A stretch of DNA of 64,000 nucleotides, from positions 113,657 through 177,656 of IMG/VR virus record IMGVR_UViG_3300027861_000012. The stretch is one strand, 5' to 3'. The position numbers and the translations under genes were made by a program. Below, piece after piece: positions 49,735-57,502 of the stretch. Position 1 is the stretch's first letter, and every line of letters begins with the position of its first letter. Below the pieces are notes generated by a model. It saw only the letters and a program-made list of their open reading frames with translations. It searched no databases and was not told the origin of the DNA. The DNA is from a virus.

Positions 49735-49823
49735 GCAACCTTGTTGCCGTCAGCTTGATACTTGGGGTCCAGGCAGTATTGATGCTGCTTATTTGGTGGA
49801 TGGTTCGGAGGATTGAGCTATGA
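49731..49823 (+). CDS. Very small membrane peptide (30 aa)
   Basis: MSNLVAVSLILGVQAVLMLL with a basic end (MVRRIEL), a single membrane span. Both ends are in ATGA-type overlaps. Confidence 0.5.
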   Translation: MSNLVAVSLILGVQAVLMLLIWWMVRRIEL

Positions 49824-50176
49824 TCATGCAACCCGTCTCAGGTACTAAGTATTGGTGGTTCTATGACAGCGGTGTCGTTGAGGTTACGATGTTGCAACAG
49901 GGTTTCGACCCTTCCAGTGGTCCATTTGCTGTTTGTCAGGTCAAACAAGAAGATGTACCCGCCCTGGACTACCGCATCAGTATGGGTATGGCGGACGGTC
50001 AAGTGCGAGTAGCCTTCAGTGGGTTATTTACTACCAAGAACGAAGCGGTGACCGCAATCTTGACTCAGACACGCAATGACATCCATCGATATTCGCTGGA
50101 CTTGAGTATCTTGCAAAACCGGCTTCAAGACTTGGAGCAAATCGAGACCGAGCTAAAGGAGATTCCCGATGCCTAG
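49820..50176 (+). CDS. Hypothetical protein (118 aa)
   Basis: MIMQPVSGTKYWWFYDSGVV; beta N-terminal part, then coiled coil (LDLSILQNRLQDLEQIETEL). No family recognised. Confidence 0.6.
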   Translation: MIMQPVSGTKYWWFYDSGVVEVTMLQQGFDPSSGPFAVCQVKQEDVPALDYRISMGMADGQVRVAFSGLFTTKNEAVTAILTQTRNDIHRYSLDLSILQNRLQDLEQIETELKEIPDA

Positions 50177-50372
50177 AGCCCATTCTATTTTCATCTGCCG
50201 CCTGATTCACACCCCGATAAAGATCCTGGGGTCATGGACAGTGAAACACGAGATGGTTCACTGGTTGAATACCTGCGGGTTGCGGTTACGCGACATCGAA
50301 GTAGTGCGTATGCATGATAGTCAACCTAATCGTGGTATGACCACGGTGCCTATCGGAGAGCTACTCAAATGA
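50169..50372 (+). CDS. Small basic protein (67 aa)
   Basis: MPRAHSIFICRLIHTPIKIL; His/Arg-rich. ATGA overlap with the next gene. Function unknown. Confidence 0.55.
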   Translation: MPRAHSIFICRLIHTPIKILGSWTVKHEMVHWLNTCGLRLRDIEVVRMHDSQPNRGMTTVPIGELLK

Positions 50373-50551
50373 ACCAAGACGACCTAGCAATGCACCTGGC
50401 TGTAATGCAAGACGATCTTGCCTGTTTGGAAACTGATCTTGATCTTGCAGAGTCGGAACTCGAAGCCGACGACACTATGGCCAACATCGACGATCTGAAA
50501 TGTCGTATTCATGACTGTGAAATGGACCTCAAGGAGCTTGATGATGAGTGA
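50369..50551 (+). CDS. Small acidic coiled coil (60 aa)
   Basis: MNQDDLAMHLAVMQDDLACL; nearly all acidic heptads. One of a run of small acidic coiled-coil genes between 50369 and 51371 that may associate with one another. Confidence 0.6.
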   Translation: MNQDDLAMHLAVMQDDLACLETDLDLAESELEADDTMANIDDLKCRIHDCEMDLKELDDE

Positions 50552-50837
50552 AAAACGAACCGAAGACCTCGAAAAGTACGTCTCGGACCTCAGAGACCTC
50601 TGTGATGCTCAAGAGACGGACATCCAAGACCTCAAGAAGGCCGTCCGTGACCTCAAAGGGCTGATCAGTGATCAAGCCAGTGAGATCGAAGAAATGGACG
50701 AGAAGGTCGAGAATGCACAGGGGACTATTGATCATCATACCTCGTGGGACGACCATGGCGAAGACAACGAAGTCACTGCCTCTGAACTTTCAAACCTGGA
50801 AATGCGTATCGATGACATCGAAAACCAGATGGAGTAG
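50544..50837 (+). CDS. Acidic coiled-coil protein (97 aa)
   Basis: MSEKRTEDLEKYVSDLRDLC; uninterrupted heptads to the end (LSNLEMRIDDIENQME) with a short His/Asp break. Function unknown. Confidence 0.6.
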   Translation: MSEKRTEDLEKYVSDLRDLCDAQETDIQDLKKAVRDLKGLISDQASEIEEMDEKVENAQGTIDHHTSWDDHGEDNEVTASELSNLEMRIDDIENQME

Positions 50838-50839
50838 CC

Positions 50840-51130
50840 ATGAGCAGACTATTTGTCAAATTCGCCTACCCGATTGAAGATCCGGCGGCCTATGAGATCG
50901 TTGATACTGACATGAAAGAGTCAGGCATCATCGAAGTCTTGGAAGCCTTCATCCATGGTTCTATTGGTGCTGGTCCAGATCCCCGGAAACCGAATGAGCT
51001 TGAAGTCTACAAGCTGCGCGTGGACATCGACCTCACTTGTGATCGCATCGTGGTGAAGAGCGACTGTGGGCAAAAGGGGCTCGAACTCGGTATTCTCATG
51101 GATATTCTCACTAGGATGACACAGGATTAG
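50840..51130 (+). CDS. Hypothetical protein (96 aa)
   Basis: MSRLFVKFAYPIEDPAAYEI; alternating strands and a central helix (GIIEVLEAFIHGSIGAG). No family recognised. Confidence 0.55.
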   Translation: MSRLFVKFAYPIEDPAAYEIVDTDMKESGIIEVLEAFIHGSIGAGPDPRKPNELEVYKLRVDIDLTCDRIVVKSDCGQKGLELGILMDILTRMTQD

Positions 51131-51131
51131 C

Positions 51132-51371
51132 ATGAGCGAAGTCACACGCGAAGAATTCGAGGCGTTCCAGGTTGATACCCAGGCCAAACTGGCAAAGTTG
51201 AGTGCTAATCTCGCCGGGATGGCTGAAGCGATCAATTTTCTGGACGCGCGGCTCTCGAATATCATGGAATTCGAGATGGGGGAGGCCGAGCGGCGAGCCG
51301 AGAAGTTTGAGAAACAGATCGAAGAACACCAGGATACAGGAGATGAGTATGGACTCGGCAATTTTCAATGA
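51132..51371 (+). CDS. Coiled-coil protein (79 aa)
   Basis: MSEVTREEFEAFQVDTQAKL; helical throughout. Its end overlaps the next gene by 23 bases. Confidence 0.6.
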   Translation: MSEVTREEFEAFQVDTQAKLAKLSANLAGMAEAINFLDARLSNIMEFEMGEAERRAEKFEKQIEEHQDTGDEYGLGNFQ

Positions 51372-52023
51372 TCTCGTGATGCAGGTCTGTCGGGTCCTTT
51401 TCAAGGAGACCGAGGGCAAAGAAGATTACACAGAGTGGCTCGATATTCGAGACACCTTGGTCGAGATAGGGGAAGCACACCTGGTGGGTCGAACGGCTCG
51501 AAACAAGATACGAAATTGCGTGGATGACTTTGACTGCCGGGCAGAGATGCGAGCCACCGGGCCGAGTCCAACACGCATGTATGCAGCCCAGGAGTCGCTT
51601 GAAGCAGAGATGGACATTGTGGCCCACAGGAAGCCCGTAGAGAGCGATGATGGCCGTCCGGTGGTTCAGACATGTGAAGACCAACTGAACGCACAGATGG
51701 CGTCCCTGGGGGATCGTTTGGATGCTTTGGAAGAGAGTCGTGCTGCTTTGGCGGCCAGCCGCCGGGTAATTCAGGAACAACTTCGGCAAGAAGAGGGGTC
51801 CAGAACCCTCACATGTGCCTACTGTGGCCAAGAATACCCACCCGGAACCCCGGCCACCCAACACGAGCTACTTACTGAACATGGTTGCAAGTGCCAAGAA
51901 CATCCAATTCGAGCCGATCTTGACGACTTGATACGTACTTGGCGGTACGGGTCTACCCCCGAAATGGGTAGCAGGGTCATGGAGTTGATGAGCAAATACC
52001 ACATTGATATCGAGGAACCCTAG
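51349..52023 (+). CDS. Zinc-finger coiled-coil protein (224 aa)
   Basis: The start MDSAIFNDLVMQVCRVLFKE at 51349 is chosen for its AGGAG; another ATG lies two codons upstream. A long coiled coil (LNAQMASLGDRLDALEESRA) precedes a finger, CAYCGQEYPPGT...H...HGCKCQEH, with a C2H2-like order. Probably nucleic-acid- or partner-binding. Function unknown. Confidence 0.55.
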   Translation: MDSAIFNDLVMQVCRVLFKETEGKEDYTEWLDIRDTLVEIGEAHLVGRTARNKIRNCVDDFDCRAEMRATGPSPTRMYAAQESLEAEMDIVAHRKPVESDDGRPVVQTCEDQLNAQMASLGDRLDALEESRAALAASRRVIQEQLRQEEGSRTLTCAYCGQEYPPGTPATQHELLTEHGCKCQEHPIRADLDDLIRTWRYGSTPEMGSRVMELMSKYHIDIEEP

Positions 52024-52298
52024 TGCCACCAACACAGAACGCTCTCCAAAAATGGCAGAAGGAAAATCCGGAACTCGCGGCAGATTGTTTGCGTGCAGAC
52101 GGTATTCTTGAGGCGGCTCAATCAGGTTTAGTCAAGCGGATGACGGAAGACATCACACCCGACATTGGCGACAGTGATTTCATGCTGGACGAGTTTCTGG
52201 AGACTTGGGGGCGGCGTATGACTCATTTCAACATGTTGCGACACGTTTTACTTGTGCTAGGAACACCAAATGGACAAGCTGGAACTCCGGGTCGTTAA
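52023..52298 (+). CDS. Hypothetical protein (91 aa)
   Basis: GTG start overlapping the preceding TAG. Helical: MPPTQNALQKWQKENPELAA. No family recognised. Confidence 0.5.
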   Translation: MPPTQNALQKWQKENPELAADCLRADGILEAAQSGLVKRMTEDITPDIGDSDFMLDEFLETWGRRMTHFNMLRHVLLVLGTPNGQAGTPGR

Positions 52299-52536
52299 AG
52301 TCTGCAACGATCCTCAAGAATGTGAAGGTTGCCGGGGCAAGTGCATCTTGGCTAACGATGAATTTCCGCAGCTTGTTGGGTACGTAGAAGACACTTGTGA
52401 ATCATTCGTCCTCAACGTAGCGGACGGGCGATTCTGGCAGGTGTCTGAGTTTCTCCTCGAAAACGGTAGCATCAGTTCGCTGTGGATTGATGCAGAGGAA
52501 CTAGAACCACGAGCATGTCACGGGTGTATCCAATGA
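52270..52536 (+). CDS. Small Cys-rich protein (88 aa)
   Basis: Cysteines lie in CNDPQECEGCRGKCIL near the start and CHGC at the end, probably a zinc site. Acidic. ATGA overlap with the next gene. Function unknown. Confidence 0.55.
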   Translation: MDKLELRVVKVCNDPQECEGCRGKCILANDEFPQLVGYVEDTCESFVLNVADGRFWQVSEFLLENGSISSLWIDAEELEPRACHGCIQ

Positions 52537-52766
52537 TCAAGAAGTTTGAAGCACGACTCGCTAAGGACAGTGAATCCTTCGTATGGGATTTCATGGTCGA
52601 TATTTTGTTCGGTCTGTGGATTCTCGTGAAGATGTGTTTGTTCGCCACGCCCTGGTTGGTTATGGAATGGTTGTGGCCCGGCTCTTTCACCATACTGGGT
52701 TGTGTAGCATGTGTAGTGATAATGCTGTACTTCGTGGGGTCAGCTTACCGGGCCACCAAGAAATGA
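52533..52766 (+). CDS. Membrane protein (77 aa)
   Basis: MIKKFEARLAKDSESFVWDF then hydrophobic spans (ILFGLWILVKMCLFATPWLV and ILGCVACVVIMLYFVGSAY). Possibly a second small membrane lysis or signalling factor. Confidence 0.55.
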   Translation: MIKKFEARLAKDSESFVWDFMVDILFGLWILVKMCLFATPWLVMEWLWPGSFTILGCVACVVIMLYFVGSAYRATKK

Positions 52767-52773
52767 GAAAGCT

Positions 52774-52908
52774 ATGAAACACATCAAACGAATACTGATT
52801 GGACTCGGGATATTGAGCATTTCTACGGTTGTAGTCGGTTGTCTTATTATGCTGGGGAGCTATTACGGTCCATACCATATCCAGGTTGGGCCAGTATTGG
52901 TGTGGTAA
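52774..52908 (+). CDS. Small membrane protein or lipoprotein (44 aa)
   Basis: MKHIKRILIGLGILSISTVV then VGCLIMLG. The basic start, hydrophobic core and a Cys after VVVG resemble a lipoprotein signal, though the lipobox is imperfect. Confidence 0.5.
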   Translation: MKHIKRILIGLGILSISTVVVGCLIMLGSYYGPYHIQVGPVLVW

Positions 52909-52951
52909 CAATCTTGGTGGCCGCTTGGGCCATGGGAAGAGCAACCGAAGC

Positions 52952-53143
52952 ATGAAGAAAGTCTGGTGTGTACGATTCAGAGACGGTTGGTGCGCCTGTA
53001 AGAAGGACGAGCAGTTCGATGAAGCAGCAGACAACATACCAACAATGTGTAACCATTACGTGATTCTCCCCTGGGGTGCAAAGCGACGTTTACCAACCTG
53101 TAAACCTTGTTTGGAGAGACTTGATGCGCAAGAAAAAGAATAA
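52952..53143 (+). CDS. Small Cys-rich basic protein (63 aa)
   Basis: MKKVWCVRFRDGWCACKKDE with further CNHY and CKPC; a probable zinc-ribbon. The end overlaps the next gene by 20 bases. Confidence 0.6.
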   Translation: MKKVWCVRFRDGWCACKKDEQFDEAADNIPTMCNHYVILPWGAKRRLPTCKPCLERLDAQEKE

Positions 53144-53456
53144 ACGGCCCGACAAGCGAACGTGTCAGACGATTCATTTCAAGAAACGGTTTCTTGAGCG
53201 ATACGGTATAGACCCTAATCGGCACATGCGCCGCGAGATGTTGGAGATGATTCAGCGGCGAGAATGTGTTATCCTCGATACCCAGTCTTGCCGTATATCG
53301 GTCCTTGACATCATGTTCGGTGGTCGCCATTACCCCGTTGTGTACGACAAGAAGCGAAAGTCTTTGGTGACGGTTCTCCCGCATGAATGTCTTGACCCAA
53401 AAGTCCTTTGTCAACAACGGGCCGACAGGGCACACGCAAGAGCAGAGGATTGGTAA
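53124..53456 (+). CDS. Possible RelE/ParE-like fold protein (110 aa)
   Basis: It starts MRKKKNKRPDKRTCQTIHFK. The order HF...R..ERYGI, then C.ILD strands, then YPVVYDKKRKSLVTVLP resembles small RelE-superfamily and DUF4258-like phage proteins. No antitoxin is obvious. Assignment tentative. Confidence 0.5.
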   Translation: MRKKKNKRPDKRTCQTIHFKKRFLERYGIDPNRHMRREMLEMIQRRECVILDTQSCRISVLDIMFGGRHYPVVYDKKRKSLVTVLPHECLDPKVLCQQRADRAHARAEDW

Positions 53457-53457
53457 C

Positions 53458-53556
53458 ATGAGAATCAAAGAGTTCACCAAGAAGATGTTCTATGAGGCAA
53501 TGTCTCCGTATGGCGACGACCTGTATGCAGTAGGCGGCTTCGGTAGCTGTGAATAA
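53458..53556 (+). CDS. Short peptide (32 aa)
   Basis: MRIKEFTKKMFYEAMSPYGD; plausible only by position in the overlap chain. Confidence 0.35.
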   Translation: MRIKEFTKKMFYEAMSPYGDDLYAVGGFGSCE

Positions 53557-53680
53557 GAGACGGGGAGTTGCTATCATACTGGGTTGGTATCGTGGTGAGA
53601 TCAAACGACAAAGCCCGGATGCTGCGTTGCAAATCAGTACGGATTTGTGGGACCCGTTTGTGGGCAAACTAAGTTCTTGA
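53549..53680 (+). CDS. Short basic protein (43 aa)
   Basis: GTG start, frame MNKRRGVAIILGWYRGEIKR; overlaps the previous frame by eight bases and ends ten bases before the next start. No ribosome binding site stands out. Confidence 0.35.
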   Translation: MNKRRGVAIILGWYRGEIKRQSPDAALQISTDLWDPFVGKLSS

Positions 53681-53690
53681 GGAGAATACC

Positions 53691-53921
53691 ATGGAAGCTC
53701 GTTGCAGGTGTGGCGCGGAACTCGATATTTCCAGTGTCGATCTGGATTGTGTGCATGATCTGATCATCTATGTTGATGAATGCGAAGACTGTGCAGCCGA
53801 TGCACAAGCGAAGGTCGAGACTGAAGAGGAACGGGTCGATGATCTTGAGAGTGAGGTCTTTGCGCTCCAGGAGCGGATTGAAGAACTGGAAAACCAACTC
53901 GCTGATGGGGCGGACGCATGA
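53691..53921 (+). CDS. Zinc-ribbon coiled-coil protein, pair member 1 (76 aa)
   Basis: CRCGAELDISSVDLDC...CEDC forms a zinc ribbon, then a coiled coil (DDLESEVFALQERIEELENQ). Starts after GAGGAG. Paralogous to the next gene. Confidence 0.65.
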   Translation: MEARCRCGAELDISSVDLDCVHDLIIYVDECEDCAADAQAKVETEEERVDDLESEVFALQERIEELENQLADGADA

Positions 53922-54184
53922 TAATCACATGCCATGAATGCGGCAACGACCTTGAGATCATTGAGGCAGAACTTGACGGTTGCAATGATCTGGAAATCTC
54001 TGTCGAGTTGTGTCGGGAATGCTGTGGCCCTATTGAAGACGAATCAGCCGGGTGGGAGCAGCGAGCCATGGATGCCGAAAATGAAGTGGAAGACCTTCAT
54101 GATAAGCTTAAAGCTGCCCACGAGTATATCGAAGAATTGGACTTAGCCATCACCGAGACCGAGATGCAAATGGGCGAGCGGTAG
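53918..54184 (+). CDS. Zinc-ribbon coiled-coil protein, pair member 2 (88 aa)
   Basis: CHECGNDLEIIEAELDGC...CRECC aligns with member 1, then a coiled coil (AENEVEDLHDKLKAAHEYIE). ATGA overlap with its copy. Perhaps a heterodimer. Confidence 0.65.
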   Translation: MIITCHECGNDLEIIEAELDGCNDLEISVELCRECCGPIEDESAGWEQRAMDAENEVEDLHDKLKAAHEYIEELDLAITETEMQMGER

Positions 54185-54256
54185 GGCCCCGCTAGTGACC
54201 CACAAAACAGCGTTTCAGTACACACTAAGCAGTTAGCGTCTCATAGGATACACACA

Positions 54257-55417
54257 ATGACTGCAAAAGCACCAACACCTGCTCCGAATCGTCGTGCCGA
54301 TGGCACAATTGACCCCAACTACCCCGTCCCCAAGGACATGCCACCGGCTCCACCGGCTAAGAAGACATCTGCGAAAGGCATTGGTGCCAGTATTCGCCGT
54401 GCAATACAAAGACCGGCCCCCAATTTCCAACCATGCTCCCCTGGAGTGCTAAAGGGCCTACGCGAGGCCATGAAGAATCAGTATCGTCAAGAGATATTTG
54501 CCACACCGGGGCTTATGGCCATGAACCCAGACATGCTCGAAAAGATGTTGGAAGCTAAGGTCGATGAGGAGCTTGCGAAACAAGCCCAGGCCAAGAAGAA
54601 GCCCGTCATCAAGTTTGTCATCAAGGATGCCATTGAGGGGGAGCCGAGGGATCGGGTCATGGACGTTACGTTCAAGCGACCTCGGGATGATACCTGGTAC
54701 TTTGGTCTAATGGACAAAGAGGAAAGCCTTGAGATACCTGACAACTGGCGCGGATCTGTATCCTTAAACAACCTGATGGACTGGATGCACACCGTCAGGA
54801 AGCAACCCAAGGTCGATGAAAGCTCACGACTGAAGTCACTGACGCAGATCAGCAAATGGATCGCGGCAGCCGCATCTCGTGCGGTGCCTAAGCCGGATGG
54901 TTTCTTCCCGAAGACTGGCTATTGCATTGAGTGGAAGACCACTGGGGGTAGACAGGCTGAAGACCGGATACACCGTGTTGGTTCTGCCGTCACAGTGCGA
55001 CACCCCAGTCCAGAGGAAGCCTTGGCCAGTATCAAGAAGAAGAAACAGATCCTTGATGACACGTTTGAAGATGCAGGTACGGTCACCGGTAAAAGTACGG
55101 CGTCTCCGTGCTTGGGCGTTCTTATGGCCCCCGACAAGAACCTGGGTAAGACTGTGTCTCCCGACGCAACCCCACTACCAGCACGTATCCTCAAATCCCT
55201 AGATAGGGCATCAAAGAGGCGAGACACTGTACCCGTGGTCCTGAGTCCTGGTCGCGTACCATGTTTGATGCCCGCTGGGTGTGAATCGGTACTTTATCCA
55301 TACCAGCGTCGGATGCTCAGCCAATTGATGGCGATAAATGAACGGTCATCGGGTCCACCGTCCATGAATCGTGTCATCGAGAACCAACTCTGGAGGCGTT
55401 ATACCAATGAGACTTGA
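54257..55417 (+). CDS. Hypothetical protein (386 aa)
   Basis: It has a Pro-rich N-terminus, a basic helix (KGIGASIRRAIQRPAPNFQP), a helical MLEKMLEAKVDEELAKQAQA block, a beta centre (GYCIEWKTTGGRQAEDRIHR) and a Lys-rich helix. It opens a new block after a 72-base gap. It is the largest unassigned right-arm gene and lies shortly upstream of the tRNA-binding cluster. Confidence 0.65.
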   Translation: MTAKAPTPAPNRRADGTIDPNYPVPKDMPPAPPAKKTSAKGIGASIRRAIQRPAPNFQPCSPGVLKGLREAMKNQYRQEIFATPGLMAMNPDMLEKMLEAKVDEELAKQAQAKKKPVIKFVIKDAIEGEPRDRVMDVTFKRPRDDTWYFGLMDKEESLEIPDNWRGSVSLNNLMDWMHTVRKQPKVDESSRLKSLTQISKWIAAAASRAVPKPDGFFPKTGYCIEWKTTGGRQAEDRIHRVGSAVTVRHPSPEEALASIKKKKQILDDTFEDAGTVTGKSTASPCLGVLMAPDKNLGKTVSPDATPLPARILKSLDRASKRRDTVPVVLSPGRVPCLMPAGCESVLYPYQRRMLSQLMAINERSSGPPSMNRVIENQLWRRYTNET

Positions 55418-55745
55418 TCGAGACATCGTTGGCTATGTGTTGGCCGAAAAACTGGACAACGTGAAATCTGTCTGTCAAGATGGCCTACATGTTACGACCT
55501 TTGTCGAGTTGACGGAACATCTTACCAGGCGACTCAATGATTTACTGGATTTGCACCTCGAACTGGCCCAGATTCGGGCTGAAGACAAGGTTCTGTCTGA
55601 TGAGCGGGCTCAGGTTGTTCAACAAAGCAGATCCGCCATAGGTCATCTGCAAGACAGTTGTCCCCATATCTCGACCACCCAGTATCCGTGTAACGAAGAC
55701 CATGATGCATATCAGGTCTGTAACATCTGTGGGAAGATCCTATGA
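55407..55745 (+). CDS. Helical protein with C-terminal zinc knuckle (112 aa)
   Basis: MRLDRDIVGYVLAEKLDNVK; the coiled coil ends in CPHISTTQYPC...CNICG. The last 30 residues parallel the end of the 55885-56094 protein. Function unknown. Confidence 0.6.
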   Translation: MRLDRDIVGYVLAEKLDNVKSVCQDGLHVTTFVELTEHLTRRLNDLLDLHLELAQIRAEDKVLSDERAQVVQQSRSAIGHLQDSCPHISTTQYPCNEDHDAYQVCNICGKIL

Positions 55746-55888
55746 AAACCATCTTGATTCTGGGCAGTTTTGCTGCCGGTATTGCCATGTATCGCATGGT
55801 TCAGTCCGTCCTTAGAACCAGACGCACACAACGTGTGCTTCGACAGCAGTGGGAGACCATGGCATCGAAAATACAGACACGGCTATGA
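55742..55888 (+). CDS. Small membrane protein (48 aa)
   Basis: MKTILILGSFAAGIAMYRMV then a basic helix. One membrane span. Both ends overlap neighbours as ATGA. Confidence 0.5.
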   Translation: MKTILILGSFAAGIAMYRMVQSVLRTRRTQRVLRQQWETMASKIQTRL

Positions 55889-56094
55889 CCCCCTACCAGA
55901 TTTCCAAGGTGATGGAGCGACTCACCGAGGAAGATAAACAGATTGAGCGCGAGTATCATCGTGCCCTTACTGTGTTGCAGATGCGTCGTGCTGTGTTGCA
56001 ACAAGGCTGTCCACATCCGAATGCTATCTTCACACCAGGTTGGGCCGATATGGATGGGTTTCACAAATGCCCCCACTGTGGGTTGATCTACTAA
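55885..56094 (+). CDS. Coiled-coil zinc-knuckle protein (69 aa)
   Basis: MTPYQISKVMERLTEEDKQI; coiled coil then CPHPNAIFTPGWADMDGFHK and CPHCG. Related by eye to the end of 55407-55745. Confidence 0.6.
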   Translation: MTPYQISKVMERLTEEDKQIEREYHRALTVLQMRRAVLQQGCPHPNAIFTPGWADMDGFHKCPHCGLIY

Positions 56095-56579
56095 TGCAAA
56101 CACAGACACAAATCATCGTTGAGTTGGATACCTACGGGTGCTCCAAGTGTGGAACACATAAGAAAAGGTGGCTGTGTACCGTGAAAATCGGTAACGGACG
56201 TGACCAACTTGTCATTAGTCAAGAGGATCGAGCCTCAAAGGGTTTCCTAACACAGGCATTGGCACAAGAAGCCGGTGTACAATGGCTCCGGAGCTTCAAA
56301 AAGAAGCAAGATGTCGTATTCCGGCTTACCGATATGGTGACATGTGATGATCCCCAGAAGTTTTGGGGTTGGTTCTGGGAATTCTGGATCAAAGAGACAG
56401 GCATCCCTGCCGTGATTGTCGGGAAGAAGACATCAAAGTTGCTGAAGAAAAACGCAAACACTGTCCCTGGGAGAAGGGTAAGAGGATTCTCACTCCAGCG
56501 GAAGTATCGGAACTGGACCTTTGGGGCAATCTGGACAAAAAGCTTGGGGGCGAAGAAGAACCAAAAAATGACCAACTAG
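56094..56579 (+). CDS. Hypothetical protein, 3' frame questionable (161 aa)
   Basis: MQTQTQIIVELDTYGCSKCG has a Cys pair. The first 100 residues look normal and end with a Trp-rich FWGWFWEFWIKE. The remaining 60 are abnormally basic and read like an out-of-frame translation, while another frame (56363-56587) becomes protein-like there. The true product may end early, or shift by -1 into that frame. Confidence 0.5.
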   Translation: MQTQTQIIVELDTYGCSKCGTHKKRWLCTVKIGNGRDQLVISQEDRASKGFLTQALAQEAGVQWLRSFKKKQDVVFRLTDMVTCDDPQKFWGWFWEFWIKETGIPAVIVGKKTSKLLKKNANTVPGRRVRGFSLQRKYRNWTFGAIWTKSLGAKKNQKMTN

Positions 56580-56587
56580 GGGAATGA
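56363..56587 (+). CDS. Overlapping frame with CxxC acidic domain
   Basis: From about 56400 this frame encodes CRDCREEDIKVAEEKRKHCP and EVSELDLWGNLDKKLG, a plausible zinc/acidic domain. Its TGA forms an ATGA overlap with the SerRS-arm gene, the spacing used throughout this unit. No ATG is available; a TTG at 56363 or a -1 frameshift from 56094-56579 could supply it. Confidence 0.45.
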   Translation: MGLVLGILDQRDRHPCRDCREEDIKVAEEKRKHCPWEKGKRILTPAEVSELDLWGNLDKKLGGEEEPKNDQLGE

Positions 56588-56976
56588 CTGTGCTTGATAG
56601 ACAATTCATCATTGACAACGAAGAACTGGTTCAACGCAACTGTGCGGCCCGTGGTGTTAGTATCAGTATCCGTTACTTCGTGATGACCTGTCTGCTTGTC
56701 AAGGAGACACGGCAGCAACTTGAAGGAATCCAAGCTGAACGCAAGGTACTGACGAAAATGATTCCCCGGTGTCCGACACAACAAGAACGGGTGGAATGTA
56801 TTGCATTGTCTACGGACATGAAGCAACGCATACGTAGTCTCCAAGAAGCCATGGCCCCAATGGAACAAATGGCCCTCAATATGCAAATGCAAATTCCAAA
56901 CATGACACATCCGGAGGCCCCTGGGGCCGATGCTATCTACAAACCAAAAATCTGCCCAACGGAGAACCAAAAATGA
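56584..56976 (+). CDS. Stand-alone seryl-tRNA synthetase N-terminal arm
   Basis: This 130-residue protein aligns over its whole length with the N-terminal domain of bacterial SerRS, the long antiparallel coiled coil that grips the variable arm of tRNA-Ser. The opening LDRQFIIDNEELVQRNCAAR is followed by GVSISI, as in SerRS (LxxxxxPExxxxxxxxRGV). Then come QQLEGIQAERKVLTKMIPR, a helical turn, and the return helix ending ALNMQMQIPNMTHPEAPGA, the SerRS exit motif (IPNxPHPxxPxG). Class II motifs 1-3 are absent and the gene ends 10-15 residues after the arm. It could bind tRNA-Ser but not charge it. ATGA overlaps on both sides. Confidence 0.82.
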   Translation: MTVLDRQFIIDNEELVQRNCAARGVSISIRYFVMTCLLVKETRQQLEGIQAERKVLTKMIPRCPTQQERVECIALSTDMKQRIRSLQEAMAPMEQMALNMQMQIPNMTHPEAPGADAIYKPKICPTENQK

Positions 56977-57356
56977 CCCTTGCTGCCACAGGAGTACGGT
57001 ATAAGGTACTCCAAATACTGAAAACACGATTCCGGGCTGCTATTTTGACCATCACTGGGCCCCAGTTGAGTGCAACCCTTCTGGATGCTACGTTGAATCG
57101 TATCCGGTACAGGGGGCAGCCCGGTATGGATTTCTGGGCGGATTTCTCCAGAGAGCTACCTACGGTCTTGCAACGCGAGCCGGTGGGACTGGCCACAGAA
57201 ATCGTTGATGCTGTGGATGTAGCAGACTGTTGTCACCCGCTGGTAATCACTGACCGTGGTCTAGTCAACATTCGCATCCGTGAAGATTGGTTGACCGTGG
57301 CCGCACCACAGTTTTTCACTGGAGACCCTTTCACTGATGACTATCAAATTGAGTAA
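56973..57356 (+). CDS. Stand-alone arginyl-tRNA synthetase N-terminal domain
   Basis: This 127-residue protein aligns with the N-terminal additional domain of bacterial ArgRS, which contacts the D-loop side of tRNA-Arg. Key blocks are DFWADFSRELPTVLQREPVG, LATEIVDAVDVADCCHPLVI and GLVNIRIREDWL, the last like the ArgRS GPGFINxxLxxxWL end. The catalytic HIGH/KMSK parts and anticodon domain are missing. It directly overlaps the SerRS-arm gene (ATGA), so the two are probably translated together. Expected to bind tRNA without aminoacylation. Confidence 0.78.
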   Translation: MTLAATGVRYKVLQILKTRFRAAILTITGPQLSATLLDATLNRIRYRGQPGMDFWADFSRELPTVLQREPVGLATEIVDAVDVADCCHPLVITDRGLVNIRIREDWLTVAAPQFFTGDPFTDDYQIE

Positions 57357-57423
57357 GGTCGGGGCCCCGGTGGTAGTTCGCAAACCTGGAGTCCCAAATC
57401 GGGAAGAAGCTAAGAATGTCTGA
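57337..57423 (+). CDS. Short basic peptide (28 aa)
   Basis: MTIKLSKVGAPVVVRKPGVP; overlaps the end of the ArgRS-domain gene and the next small gene. Weak support. Confidence 0.35.
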   Translation: MTIKLSKVGAPVVVRKPGVPNREEAKNV

Positions 57424-57502
57424 TTACCAAATTGTTGTCGCATTGCTGTTTGGATTCGTGTGTGTACTGGTATTCTCAAAACCTTGGAGCAATAAACGAT
57501 GA
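57416..57502 (+). CDS. Small membrane peptide (28 aa)
   Basis: MSDYQIVVALLFGFVCVLVF with a basic end; single span. ATGA overlap with the prepilin-like gene. Confidence 0.45.
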   Translation: MSDYQIVVALLFGFVCVLVFSKPWSNKR

